64,000 nucleotides of DNA from NCBI RefSeq assembly GCF_017068455.1, contig NZ_CP070608.1, forward strand, positions 3,205,488 to 3,269,487. Reading direction: 5' to 3'. Shown here one piece after another: positions 8,966-19,439 of the stretch. Numbering within the stretch: the stretch's first letter is position 1; each line of letters begins with the position of its first letter. Below the pieces are notes generated by a model. That model searched no databases. It was not told the origin of the DNA and was given only the letters and a program-made list of their open reading frames with translations. The stretch is from Fulvivirga lutea. Its GTDB lineage: Bacteria > Bacteroidota > Bacteroidia > Cytophagales > Cyclobacteriaceae. The position numbers and the translations under genes are program-made.

Positions 8966-9853
8966 ATGAGTATCGAGAAATTTTTCATTACAAACTTTTT
9001 GAAAGTTGCCTTACTAGGTGTTGGGATCGTACTCATACTTGATGCTATTATCTATCCTGAAGATACCTTATCCTTAATTATTGATGCTGCTATTTTAATT
9101 ACAAGTATATTTTGCTACTGGTTAAGTAGAAATTATATTAGTGCAGCTACCATAGTTTTTGGAACAGTTGTGTTAGGCCTGATGCTATTGCAAAGTTTGA
9201 CTGTTCCTGTTAATACAACCATATCGCTTTCCATTATATTAGTTATTGGTTTTGTATTTTCCATACTATTAAAGAAGGCAGTATTAGTTACAATGCATGC
9301 CATAACAATTTTATTATGTACCACTATTTTTATTTTGCAAGCATCCAATGCTGAACTAAGATTTCAGCAAGAACCGGTTGAAGTTCTTACGCTGGCTGTA
9401 ACTTTTTTTATCCTTTATGGTGTACTCACCTCTTCAACATTCTTTCTAAAATCAAAATATGATTCCAACAGAAATCATTTAAAAGAATTGAATTCAAACC
9501 TTCATGATAAGGCTATGGAAATAGAGGCACAAAATGAAGAACTACTTCAAATTCAGGATAATTTAAACCAATTAAATATTGACTTAGAAAGGCAAGTAGA
9601 AGAGCGAACCAAGTTATTGAAGGAAAAGAATAAAAGATTACTTACATATAGTCATAATGTTGCTCACGACATACGAGGCCCCATTGCACGGTTACTGGGT
9701 CTTGCCAATATTAGTAAGTTAGATAAGGACAATAATCCTCATATTTTTATTTCTAAGATTCAAGAACAAACAGAAGAACTTGATAAAGTTATTAGAAAAG
9801 TAAGCCTTGGGTTAGAACAGGATGATCAAAATGATGAAGATAGAATTAGTTAA
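8966..9853 (+). CDS. Membrane protein with coiled coil and HisKA-type phosphoacceptor segment, lacking an ATPase domain
   Basis: Five or six hydrophobic membrane segments fill the first ~160 residues. A coiled coil follows (about 170-225), and then [20 protein letters not shown], which is the H-box of a sensor histidine kinase dimerisation domain with the phosphoacceptor His followed by Asp and Arg-Gly-Pro. The protein ends about 60 residues later, so the HATPase_c domain (N, G1, F and G2 boxes) is absent. No remnant is visible downstream, where the convergent methionine synthase gene begins with an 8-base overlap. It may be phosphorylated by a partner kinase, may act as an inhibitor or dimerising scaffold, or may be a degraded kinase. 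I start it at ATG 8966 (MSIEKFF). A TTG at 8951 in the same frame would add five residues. Confidence 0.75.
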   Translation: MSIEKFFITNFLKVALLGVGIVLILDAIIYPEDTLSLIIDAAILITSIFCYWLSRNYISAATIVFGTVVLGLMLLQSLTVPVNTTISLSIILVIGFVFSILLKKAVLVTMHAITILLCTTIFILQASNAELRFQQEPVEVLTLAVTFFILYGVLTSSTFFLKSKYDSNRNHLKELNSNLHDKAMEIEAQNEELLQIQDNLNQLNIDLERQVEERTKLLKEKNKRLLTYSHNVAHDIRGPIARLLGLANISKLDKDNNPHIFISKIQEQTEELDKVIRKVSLGLEQDDQNDEDRIS

Positions 9854-10847
9854 ATGCTCCTTCAAATAATTTCAATTTTCTGGGTTGATACTTTGCTGCT
9901 AGCTCGGCAATAGCTTTTATGTGCTCGGGAGTTGTACCACAACAACCGCCAATAATATTTATTAAGCCTTCATCCAAGAACTCTTTAATTTGATTGGCCA
10001 TCATCTCAGGTGTTTCGTCATATTCACCAAATTCATTAGGCAAACCTGCGTTGGGATGGGCGCTTACAAAGAAATCAGCATTTTTAGCAAGCACTTGTAA
10101 ATAGGGCCTTAACTCTTTAGCACCAAGGGCACAGTTTAAGCCTATACTCAGTAATGGCATATGCTCAAGAGATATTAAAAATGCTTGTGTCGTTTGACCT
10201 GAGAGCGTTCGTCCACTGGCATCTGTAATAGTACCGGAAACCATAATTGGAATATCTTTACCCTCCTCTTCAAGTAGTTCAGAAATGGCGAATAGCGCAG
10301 CTTTTGCATTCAATGTGTCAAATACCGTTTCAACTAGAAACATATCTACCCCCCCATCTAGCAATCCTTTAGCTTGTTCTTTATATGCCTTACTCAATTC
10401 TTCAAAAGTAATTGCTCTAAAACCTGGATTATTTACGTCTGGTGAAATTGATGCTGTTCTATTGGTTGGCCCTATTGAGCCCGCTACAAAGCGTGGTTTA
10501 TCAGTATATTCGTTGGCAACTTCTTTGGCAATTTTCGCAGACTCGTAGTTCAAATCATACACAACATGCTGCAAGTGATAGTCTGCCTGAGCAATGCTTG
10601 TCCCGCTAAAAGTATTTGTTTCTGCAATATCAGCACCTGCATCAAAATAAGCCCTATGGATATCCTTAATAATGTCGGGCCTTGTTATAGACAATAAGTC
10701 GTTATTACCTTTTAATGAACTCTCATGATCTTTAAATCTCTCTCCTCTAAAATCATCCTCTGTTAAACTATGCCTTTGGATCATTGTACCCATGGCGCCA
10801 TCTAAAACAAGAATTCTTTTATTCAAAATATTTTTCAGATCACTCAT
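9846..10847 (-). CDS. Methionine synthase homocysteine-binding half (homocysteine S-methyltransferase domain)
   Basis: The 333-residue protein equals the first domain of cobalamin-dependent methionine synthase Met[15 protein letters not shown] opens the barrel, and the zinc ligands that bind homocysteine thiolate are C239 (GLNCALGA), C302 and C303 ([12 protein letters not shown]). The folate, cobalamin and reactivation domains are missing. In many Bacteroidota they form a second polypeptide, usually next door, but here neither neighbour carries them. The remaining subunit must therefore be elsewhere, or this is a betaine- or S-methylmethionine-type methyltransferase. The strong resemblance to MetH (for example [22 protein letters not shown]) favours the former. 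Its 3' end overlaps the convergent kinase-like gene. Confidence 0.88.
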   Translation of the reverse strand: MSDLKNILNKRILVLDGAMGTMIQRHSLTEDDFRGERFKDHESSLKGNNDLLSITRPDIIKDIHRAYFDAGADIAETNTFSGTSIAQADYHLQHVVYDLNYESAKIAKEVANEYTDKPRFVAGSIGPTNRTASISPDVNNPGFRAITFEELSKAYKEQAKGLLDGGVDMFLVETVFDTLNAKAALFAISELLEEEGKDIPIMVSGTITDASGRTLSGQTTQAFLISLEHMPLLSIGLNCALGAKELRPYLQVLAKNADFFVSAHPNAGLPNEFGEYDETPEMMANQIKEFLDEGLINIIGGCCGTTPEHIKAIAELAAKYQPRKLKLFEGAFN

Positions 10848-10958
10848 GCATTTATTTTTTGTGTTAATGCTAAGATAAACACTTTTGAATATGGATAAGT
10901 TTATGATACTTGAATTAGTTATGTATTTTAGAACTTTACCTAAAACGTTGAAGTCGAT

Positions 10959-11858
10959 TTGAAATTAGCAGCTATTGATATTGGTTCCAATGCCATTCGC
11001 CTACAGGTTACAACTACAATTCGCACTAAGGGGCAACTAAATTTTAAGAAATTAGAATATGTTCGTTTTCCACTCCGCTTAGGGCAGGATGTGTTTAACA
11101 CCGGTTCCATTAGTCCGGAAAAAAAGGCTAAGTTCAAAAAATTAATGAAGGCCTTTAAGCTCTTAATAGACCTCTACGAAGTGGATGATTACATGGCTTG
11201 TGCAACGTCTGCCATGCGGGAATCTAAAAATGGTGCCGATATCGTAAAAGAGGTAGAAGAAGAATGCAAATTAAAAATCCGTGTAATTGATGGCGCTAAT
11301 GAAGCACTATTAATCAATAATGCGATCAGCTCATTCCTCGATAAAAAGAAAAATTATTTGCATATAGATGTGGGTGGTGGTAGTACTGAACTCACTATTA
11401 TCAAAGGAGGAATAAAAGTCATTTCAAGGTCTTTTAAAGTGGGATCCGTACGAAGATTGGAACACCATGACTCTCCTGTTATTTGGAAAAACATGAAGAA
11501 ATGGGTGATTGATCAATGTGCCAAATACGATTCGCCAATAACAGCGGTGGGTACAGGAGGAAACATCAATAAACTCTTTGAATTGGCTATGAAACAACCA
11601 GGCGAGAAATTAGGAATTACCAAATTAAAGGAGGTTCAAAAATTTGTAAGAAATACATCTATTGAAGATCGAATAAACGAACTACAATTAAACCCCGACC
11701 GTGCCGATGTAATTGTGCCAGCTTCTGAAATTTACATTGCCGTGATGGATTGGGCCAAAGCCAAAAACATTATTGTTCCTGAAGTAGGTTTAAAAGATGG
11801 TATCATGCAACACCTTTACATTAAAAACACCTCACAGGAAAAGATTAAGTTTCTTTAA
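10959..11858 (+). CDS. ppx: Exopolyphosphatase / GppA-family phosphatase (short form)
   Basis: The 299-residue protein has the sugar-kinase/HSP70-like fold of Ppx/GppA. The phosphate-1 motif is [14 protein letters not shown] at the very N-terminus and the phosphate-2 motif is [14 protein letters not shown] near residue 130. It is the short version without the C-terminal HD-like domains of E. coli Ppx. It releases phosphate from polyphosphate or the pppGpp 5' end. Translation starts at a TTG (10959), because the motif lies only three residues in and no ATG is available in frame. It converges on ppk1 with only 25 bases between the stops, pairing synthesis and breakdown of polyphosphate. Confidence 0.9.
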   Translation: MKLAAIDIGSNAIRLQVTTTIRTKGQLNFKKLEYVRFPLRLGQDVFNTGSISPEKKAKFKKLMKAFKLLIDLYEVDDYMACATSAMRESKNGADIVKEVEEECKLKIRVIDGANEALLINNAISSFLDKKKNYLHIDVGGGSTELTIIKGGIKVISRSFKVGSVRRLEHHDSPVIWKNMKKWVIDQCAKYDSPITAVGTGGNINKLFELAMKQPGEKLGITKLKEVQKFVRNTSIEDRINELQLNPDRADVIVPASEIYIAVMDWAKAKNIIVPEVGLKDGIMQHLYIKNTSQEKIKFL

Positions 11859-11883
11859 TCTAATCGCTAGCTAATCATAATAA

Positions 11884-14064
11884 TTAATCTCCGGTTTTAG
11901 CTTCTTCTACTACCCGCTCTCCGTTTAGTACAGATTCGGCTACAGGTGGTATAAATTTGGTGGTTAAGTCAAGATCAAGTAAACTATCTCTACTAACATT
12001 ATAAAACTCTTTGTGAATGTTAAACTCTTGATCCACACCTGCACTCTTTTTAATGTAGGTACCATCTTCCTGCATCTGATACGAGTTAACATTATCCATC
12101 AGGTTATACTGCAGGATATTCTTTATTTGTCGCTGAATCAAATCATCGTTAATCATAAAGAGTGACTCTAAGCGCCTGTCGAAACTACGTACCATCATAT
12201 CAGCGCTGCCAATGTAAACGATATCGTTTCCTTCATTGTGGAAGTAATAGATTCTTGAGTGCTCCAGATAATGCCCAACAATTGAAATCACTTCAATATT
12301 CTCACTTAACCCTACTCTACCCGGACGCAGACAACACATACCACGCACCACCAATTTAATTGGCACACCGGCCTGAGAAGCAGCATACAATTCATCGATA
12401 CACTCTTTGTCTTGCAGTGAGTTAATTTTAATAACTATACCTGCTGGTTTACCATCTTTTGCATTCTGAGCTTCTTTACGAATTAGATTGATCAGCTGCT
12501 GCCTCATATCTTTGGGCGCAGTAATCAGGTTTTTATAAACGCTTGGTAATGAATGCCCTGTGATTACATTAAAGAATTCCGACACATCGTGAGCGTATTC
12601 ATCATCAGTGGTTAGTAAGCCTAAATCTGTATATAACTTAGCCGTTGATTCGTTATAGTTTCCACTGGAAAGGTGAACGTAACGCGTAACCTTCTCACCT
12701 TCTTTTCTTACCACGAGCAAAAGCTTCGTGTGTGTTTTAAAGCTACTGATACCATAAATCACGAAGCAACCGGCCTTTTGCAGTCGCTGAGCTTCCCGCA
12801 GGTTATTCTCTTCATCAAATCTGGCTTTTACCTCAAATAGAACTGCAACGTGTTTACCGTTTTCAGCCGCCTTTAATAAGGATGCTGTTACACGAGAGTC
12901 TTTGGCCAGCCTGTATATGGTTATTTTAATGGCCAATACCCCTGGATCTTCAGCAGCTTTTTCGAGCAGCTCAATTACCGGCTCAATGTTATTATAAGGA
13001 TGATGGAGCAATACATCTCTATCCTTTAGAACATCAAAAATGTTGTTCTCACCAATTTCAGGGTAGCTTAAAGGTGGTTTATTCGATGGCATTTCGAATA
13101 AGTGTTCCTTAAATTCATTATGCCGAACAATCTCCCAAAGGGCTGTAAAGTCTAAAACACTTTTCTTTTTGTAGCGAAAGATGTTATCGTCATTTAATTC
13201 CCAGCGTTCTTTCAATACTTTCAACATCCAGGAATCAGGTCGGCCAATTACCTCTAGCCTAACAACTCTACCCGTTCTCCTGGTTTTAAGTTTTTGTTTT
13301 AGCTCTTCAAGAAAGTTCGCTTCAATGTCATCACTTTCATCGAGGGTAAAATCTCCATTTCTTGTTATTCTAAACAGGTTAACCGATAGAATTTTAATAT
13401 TCCTAAAGAGGTGATGGATGTTATTCTTGATGATATCTTCTATCGGAACAAAGTGTAACACATCATCCTTCTCTATTTCATAGAATCTGGGCAAGTTAGA
13501 AGGTATCTGAATAAAGTTGAGCTTTTTATTGTCATCTTCTGTTGAACGGGTTACAACACCAAATACCAACCTATTAGTACTAAGAATTGGGAACGTATGA
13601 TAGCTATCATACGCCATGGGAGTAAGCATAGGATAGATTGTTGACTCGAAGTAGCTATTCACTTTTGCCCGCTCCTCTTGAGTTAATTTTTTGTAAAGAG
13701 TAATTGAAAAACCAAATTTCTCGAACTCAGGCATCAGGTTTTTCAAAAAGAGTTCATGCTGATCATCTGTAAACTCTTTTGCTCTGGATAATAGTACTTG
13801 CTTAAAAGGCTGTTCCCTGAGACCGGAATAGTCAAACCTTTGTTTGCCATAATCCAAGTAGTTATACAAACTTCCCACACGAATGGTAAAGAATTCGTCC
13901 AAATTTGAGCCTGTAATCGCCAAAAACTTTAATCTCTCGATGAGATTTTTGTTTACGTCTTTTGCCTGATCTAAAACTCGTTGATTGAATTTTAGCCAGC
14001 TTAAATCACGGCTTATGTAGTTACTTTTGGATATTTCTTTCTTCAGACGTTCAGGAATAACCAT
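11884..14064 (-). CDS. ppk1: Polyphosphate kinase 1
   Basis: The 726-residue protein has full PPK1 length. The N-terminal domain contains SWLKFNQRVL and ITGSNLDEFFTIRV. The catalytic phospholipase-D-like half contains the autophosphorylated His445 (FKTHTKLLLV) and the second essential His602 (YLEHSRIYYF), followed by IGSADMMVRSFDRR. It polymerises the gamma phosphate of ATP into polyphosphate at the membrane or in the cytoplasm. It is transcribed away from gyrB, whose terminator lies just upstream of its start, and it converges on the exopolyphosphatase gene. Confidence 0.97.
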   Translation of the reverse strand: MVIPERLKKEISKSNYISRDLSWLKFNQRVLDQAKDVNKNLIERLKFLAITGSNLDEFFTIRVGSLYNYLDYGKQRFDYSGLREQPFKQVLLSRAKEFTDDQHELFLKNLMPEFEKFGFSITLYKKLTQEERAKVNSYFESTIYPMLTPMAYDSYHTFPILSTNRLVFGVVTRSTEDDNKKLNFIQIPSNLPRFYEIEKDDVLHFVPIEDIIKNNIHHLFRNIKILSVNLFRITRNGDFTLDESDDIEANFLEELKQKLKTRRTGRVVRLEVIGRPDSWMLKVLKERWELNDDNIFRYKKKSVLDFTALWEIVRHNEFKEHLFEMPSNKPPLSYPEIGENNIFDVLKDRDVLLHHPYNNIEPVIELLEKAAEDPGVLAIKITIYRLAKDSRVTASLLKAAENGKHVAVLFEVKARFDEENNLREAQRLQKAGCFVIYGISSFKTHTKLLLVVRKEGEKVTRYVHLSSGNYNESTAKLYTDLGLLTTDDEYAHDVSEFFNVITGHSLPSVYKNLITAPKDMRQQLINLIRKEAQNAKDGKPAGIVIKINSLQDKECIDELYAASQAGVPIKLVVRGMCCLRPGRVGLSENIEVISIVGHYLEHSRIYYFHNEGNDIVYIGSADMMVRSFDRRLESLFMINDDLIQRQIKNILQYNLMDNVNSYQMQEDGTYIKKSAGVDQEFNIHKEFYNVSRDSLLDLDLTTKFIPPVAESVLNGERVVEEAKTGD

Positions 14065-14114
14065 CTTATCTTTATTTAAATAATTCTACTTCAGTTTGAT
14101 TAACAGCTAAGGAT

Positions 14115-14160
14115 AAAAAAAAGTGCTGCGATAAATTACTTCCAAGTTCATCGCAGCACT
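14115..14160 (-). terminator. Terminator of gyrB
   Basis: Read on the minus strand, AGTGCTGCGAT (14160-14150) pairs perfectly over 11 bp with ATCGCAGCACT (14132-14122). The loop is 17 bases and is followed by a run of T, the complement of A 14115-14121. It lies between gyrB and ppk1 and makes them separate units. Confidence 0.88.
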
Positions 14161-14181
14161 CCATCTATCACAAGCTTAAAA

Positions 14182-16149
<1,968 letters not shown>

Positions 16150-16160
16150 TCAAAATCTCC

Positions 16161-16168
16161 CAAAACTA
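16161..16168 (-). promoter_or_regulatory. Putative -7 box of the gyrB promoter
   Basis: On the minus strand TAGTTTTG is an exact match to the Bacteroidota -7 consensus TAnnTTTG. It lies about 20 bases before the gyrB ATG, predicting a short leader. No convincing TTTG/TTG is seen at -33. Confidence 0.4.
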
Positions 16169-16237
16169 CACTTTTATGACCTTTTTTACATTGCTTTTTT
16201 CTTGTAATATTATCAACTAATTATTTAGTTTACAGAT

Positions 16238-17488
16238 ATGAAATTGGCATCTCTTATTCTGTTCATTTTAGGCTCTTTTGTAGCCAGTTTAGCACAAAAT
16301 CAGGGCGAAGAAATATCTCAAGATTCTTTAAGGGAGCTGAGATTATCACGCAATAAATCAAGAGCTAAAGAACGGTATGAGTCTTATCTGTCAACGAAAG
16401 ATAAATCGCAGGTTAAATTTCTAGATCTATCCTATCTTGATTTAGAGGAATTGCCAGATATTGTCTATGAGTTTAGAAATATCAGATCATTAGATATCTC
16501 AAATAATCATATAAAGAAATTACCAAAAGAAATTAATCAACTACAAAATCTTAAGTCGATTGTATGGAAGGATAACTTGAATGGTAAGCACAGAATTAAA
16601 CTTAAAAAGAATAATACCATAACACGAATTAACCTGGAAGGAAATGATTTAAAAAAAATACCAAGGAAGCTACGGAGATTAAAGTCACTTCAAGCCATTG
16701 ATTTAGGAAATAATAAATTCTTAAAAATACCTAATACAAGGCGTCTGAAGGAGTTAATTGATTTAGAATTAAGTGGAAACCCTATCAACTTATATAAAAG
16801 CAACTTTAAAAGAATTACTCAATTAGATAAGCTAAAACTAAATAAATGCGAGTTGGACTCCATACCCACAGAGTTGGCCTCTTTAACGCAGTTAAAGTTA
16901 CTGCAGTTGGCAGGAAATAACTTAACCGGCATTCCAAAGGAGCTCGAAAAGCTTAATAAGCTGGAATATCTTACTCTTTATGATAATAAATTAACTGAAT
17001 TGCCAGATGTTGTATACGAATTGGGCAGTCTGAAACAATTGGATCTTTATTATAATGAGATTGAGAAAGTTAGTCCTGAAATTGAAAACCTGACCAATCT
17101 GGAAATCCTATATATATCAAACAACCGATTATATTCTTTGCCGGAAGAGATTGGTAAACTTTCCAACCTTAAAGAATTATACGTTCATCACAACAGGCTT
17201 AGTTATTTGCCAGAATCAATTAAAAACCTTGATTCATTGAAAATATTGAGGATGAATAGTAATTATTTCTCTTCTCTTCCAAAAGAAGTGTATTATCTCA
17301 CCAGTTTAAAAAACCTAGATTTTTCAGAAAATCAAATAGATGCTATCTCTGAAGAGATCACTAAATTAACTAATCTGGAACTCCTCTATTTTTATGGCAA
17401 CCCCATTAATTTAGAGAATGAACCATTTTTACTTGTTTTTTTTGAGCAGCTACGCGCTCAAGGGTCAGTTGTCATTTACTCGGAGTAG
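16238..17488 (+). CDS. Exported leucine-rich-repeat protein
   Basis: The 416-residue protein starts with a signal peptide (residues 1-20, ending SLAQ). About 15 leucine-rich repeats of 23-24 residues fill most of the rest (roughly 58-405). The repeat pattern is LxxLxLxxNxLxxLPxxIxxLxxL, as in LPKEINQLQNLKSI and LPEEIGKLSNLKELYVHHNRL. This SDS22/bacterial-type solenoid binds proteins. No sorting domain, enzyme domain or membrane anchor follows, so it is probably periplasmic or surface-exposed through an unknown route. Its last codons overlap the convergent CoA-binding gene by 13 bases. The ligand is unknown. Confidence 0.88.
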   Translation: MKLASLILFILGSFVASLAQNQGEEISQDSLRELRLSRNKSRAKERYESYLSTKDKSQVKFLDLSYLDLEELPDIVYEFRNIRSLDISNNHIKKLPKEINQLQNLKSIVWKDNLNGKHRIKLKKNNTITRINLEGNDLKKIPRKLRRLKSLQAIDLGNNKFLKIPNTRRLKELIDLELSGNPINLYKSNFKRITQLDKLKLNKCELDSIPTELASLTQLKLLQLAGNNLTGIPKELEKLNKLEYLTLYDNKLTELPDVVYELGSLKQLDLYYNEIEKVSPEIENLTNLEILYISNNRLYSLPEEIGKLSNLKELYVHHNRLSYLPESIKNLDSLKILRMNSNYFSSLPKEVYYLTSLKNLDFSENQIDAISEEITKLTNLELLYFYGNPINLENEPFLLVFFEQLRAQGSVVIYSE

Positions 17489-17844
17489 CTGTTGGTGCTA
17501 AGTAATACCAAGGTACAGGCCATTTCAGTTTCTATACCATTTTTTGCAGCCAGCTCAACCAATTCAGGGTTTTCTGTACCCGGATTAAATATAATTCTCT
17601 TAGGCTTCAAGCCGATGATATAATCGTACCACTCCACCTGATTGTCAGGGCCAATATATAGGGTTACTGTATGTACATCATCGATAGAAGGTTTGGTTCT
17701 CAAATCTAAAATCTCCCTGCCAAACAACTGACCTTTTTTTATACCTACAGGAACAAACTCCATATCTCTGTCATTCAACATATTCGATGCTACATATGAA
17801 TACCTTGCCGGATTGGTACTTGCCCCTATTACTACTGTTTTCAT
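17476..17844 (-). CDS. CoA-binding domain protein (CoA_binding_2, YccU-like)
   Basis: The 122-residue protein is a single Rossmann-like CoA-binding domain. The N-terminal VVIGASTNPARYSYVASNML is the nucleotide loop, and FNPGTENPELVELAAKNGIE is the family's second signature. Stand-alone versions bind CoA but have no proven enzymatic role. Its ATG directly follows the TAG of the FAD oxidoreductase gene without a single base between, so the two are translated as a coupled pair and may share a metabolic step. Confidence 0.88.
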   Translation of the reverse strand: MKTVVIGASTNPARYSYVASNMLNDRDMEFVPVGIKKGQLFGREILDLRTKPSIDDVHTVTLYIGPDNQVEWYDYIIGLKPKRIIFNPGTENPELVELAAKNGIETEMACTLVLLSTNSYSE

Positions 17845-19413
17845 CTAATTATAATATTTGTTCACAATTGCTTCGGCACACCTCTCACCATCCATAGCTG
17901 CAGAAACTATTCCGCCAGCGTAACCTGCCCCCTCGCCACAAGGGAATAAGCCTTTTAATTCTACGTGTTCCAACGTTTCTTTATCTCTTGGAACTCTTAC
18001 AGGCGAAGATGTCCTACTTTCAACACCTACAATCTGAGCTTCGTTCGTTAAATAGCCTTTCATTTTTTTGCCAAATCCTTTAAAAGCCATTTTTAGTCTT
18101 GCGTGAATAAATTCAGGCAAGACAGTGCGCATATCTACAGAATTAAGCCCTGGCTGATAAGATGTTTCATTAAGCTGATTTGAAATCTTACCATTAACAA
18201 AGTCTACTAACCTTTGGGCTGGAGCAACCTGAGTTTCACCTCCTAACCTAAACGCATCTTGTTCCACTTTTTGTTGAAATTTCATGGCTGCCAATTCACC
18301 ATATTTAGAATAATCTTTCAAATCAGAATTTTCTACTGCTACAACGATTCCTGAATTGGCAAACCTACTGTCCCTTCGTGAGGGGCTCATTCCATTCACT
18401 ACTACCTCACCCGGAGACGTGGCTGATGGTACAATAAAACCTCCAGGGCACATACAAAATGAAAATACACCTCGTTGCTCATTGTCCAGGTATGTTTGGT
18501 TTACTAGCGCATAGGAAGATGCGGGCAAATACTCGCCTCTATCTCCATCGCAACTGTATTGTATAGAATCAATTAACGCTTGCGGATGCTCCACCCTTAC
18601 TCCCAATGCAAAGGGTTTAGATTCAATTTTCACTTTTCGATCATTCAATAAATGAAAGATATCTCTGGCTGAGTGACCGGTAGCTAATAATATGGCTTTA
18701 GCATTAATGAAGCTGTTGTCCAACAGCTTCACACCCTTTAAAGAATCTTGTTCAATTATGAAGTCTACAACCTTAGAATCAAACCTCACTTCTCCGCCAT
18801 ACTCAACAATTGTTTCACGTAGAGCCTGAACAATTTTTGGGAGCTTGTTTGTGCCAATGTGCGGATGAGCATCATAGAGAATGTCATCTTTAGCACCATG
18901 AGCTACCAATATTTCTAATATCCTTTGAAGGTCGCCTCGTTTTTTTGATCGGGTATATAACTTACCATCAGAATATGTTCCAGCGCCTCCTTCACCAAAA
19001 CAATAGTTAGATTCGGGGTTTACAATATGTTCTTTATTAATAGCTGCCAGGTCTCGCCTTCTTGCGCGCACATCCTTACCTCTTTCCAACACGATTGGCT
19101 TAACTCCTAATTCAATTAATCGCAATGCAGCAAACAACCCTGCCGGTCCGGCTCCAATGATTATTACTTCCTCTGAATTTCTTACGTCACGATATTCTTT
19201 GCTAAAAGACTGTGAATCAGGCAATTCATTCACATAAATATCCGCCTGAATGTTTACCCAAACTTTTTTCTTACGTGCGTCAATGGAGCGTTTTTGTATT
19301 TGTACATATACACAATCAGAGGATTGAAACGCAGATTTTTTTAGTACATGCGTATGTAAATCGGTAGAGAAGGCCTCCTCAGGAGTGAGCCTTAGTGTTA
19401 CTGTCTTTTTCAA
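17845..19413 (-). CDS. FAD-dependent oxidoreductase, uncharacterised dehydrogenase type (COG2509)
   Basis: The 522-residue protein has an N-terminal extension of about 85 residues and then the FAD dinucleotide motif IIIGAGPAGLFAALRL, followed by the acidic strand end VLERG. The next segments, CFGEGGAGTYSDGKLYTR and the C-terminal FPCGEGAGYAGGIVSAAMDG, are diagnostic of the conserved FAD-dependent dehydrogenase family. The substrate of the family is not established. It sits in a minus-strand run with kynA, the MORN-repeat gene and the CoA-binding gene; the intergenic gaps are 26-37 bases, so a single operon is possible. Confidence 0.9.
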   Translation of the reverse strand: MKKTVTLRLTPEEAFSTDLHTHVLKKSAFQSSDCVYVQIQKRSIDARKKKVWVNIQADIYVNELPDSQSFSKEYRDVRNSEEVIIIGAGPAGLFAALRLIELGVKPIVLERGKDVRARRRDLAAINKEHIVNPESNYCFGEGGAGTYSDGKLYTRSKKRGDLQRILEILVAHGAKDDILYDAHPHIGTNKLPKIVQALRETIVEYGGEVRFDSKVVDFIIEQDSLKGVKLLDNSFINAKAILLATGHSARDIFHLLNDRKVKIESKPFALGVRVEHPQALIDSIQYSCDGDRGEYLPASSYALVNQTYLDNEQRGVFSFCMCPGGFIVPSATSPGEVVVNGMSPSRRDSRFANSGIVVAVENSDLKDYSKYGELAAMKFQQKVEQDAFRLGGETQVAPAQRLVDFVNGKISNQLNETSYQPGLNSVDMRTVLPEFIHARLKMAFKGFGKKMKGYLTNEAQIVGVESRTSSPVRVPRDKETLEHVELKGLFPCGEGAGYAGGIVSAAMDGERCAEAIVNKYYN

Positions 19414-19439
19414 TGTTGTAAGGTTTTTATCCTTAAAAT

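Noticed and set aside
9854-10000. Search for a remnant of the missing HATPase domain after the HisKA-like gene
   Set aside because: The DNA there is coding on the other strand for conserved methionine synthase residues, and no N- or G-box-like sequence appears in any plus-strand frame.
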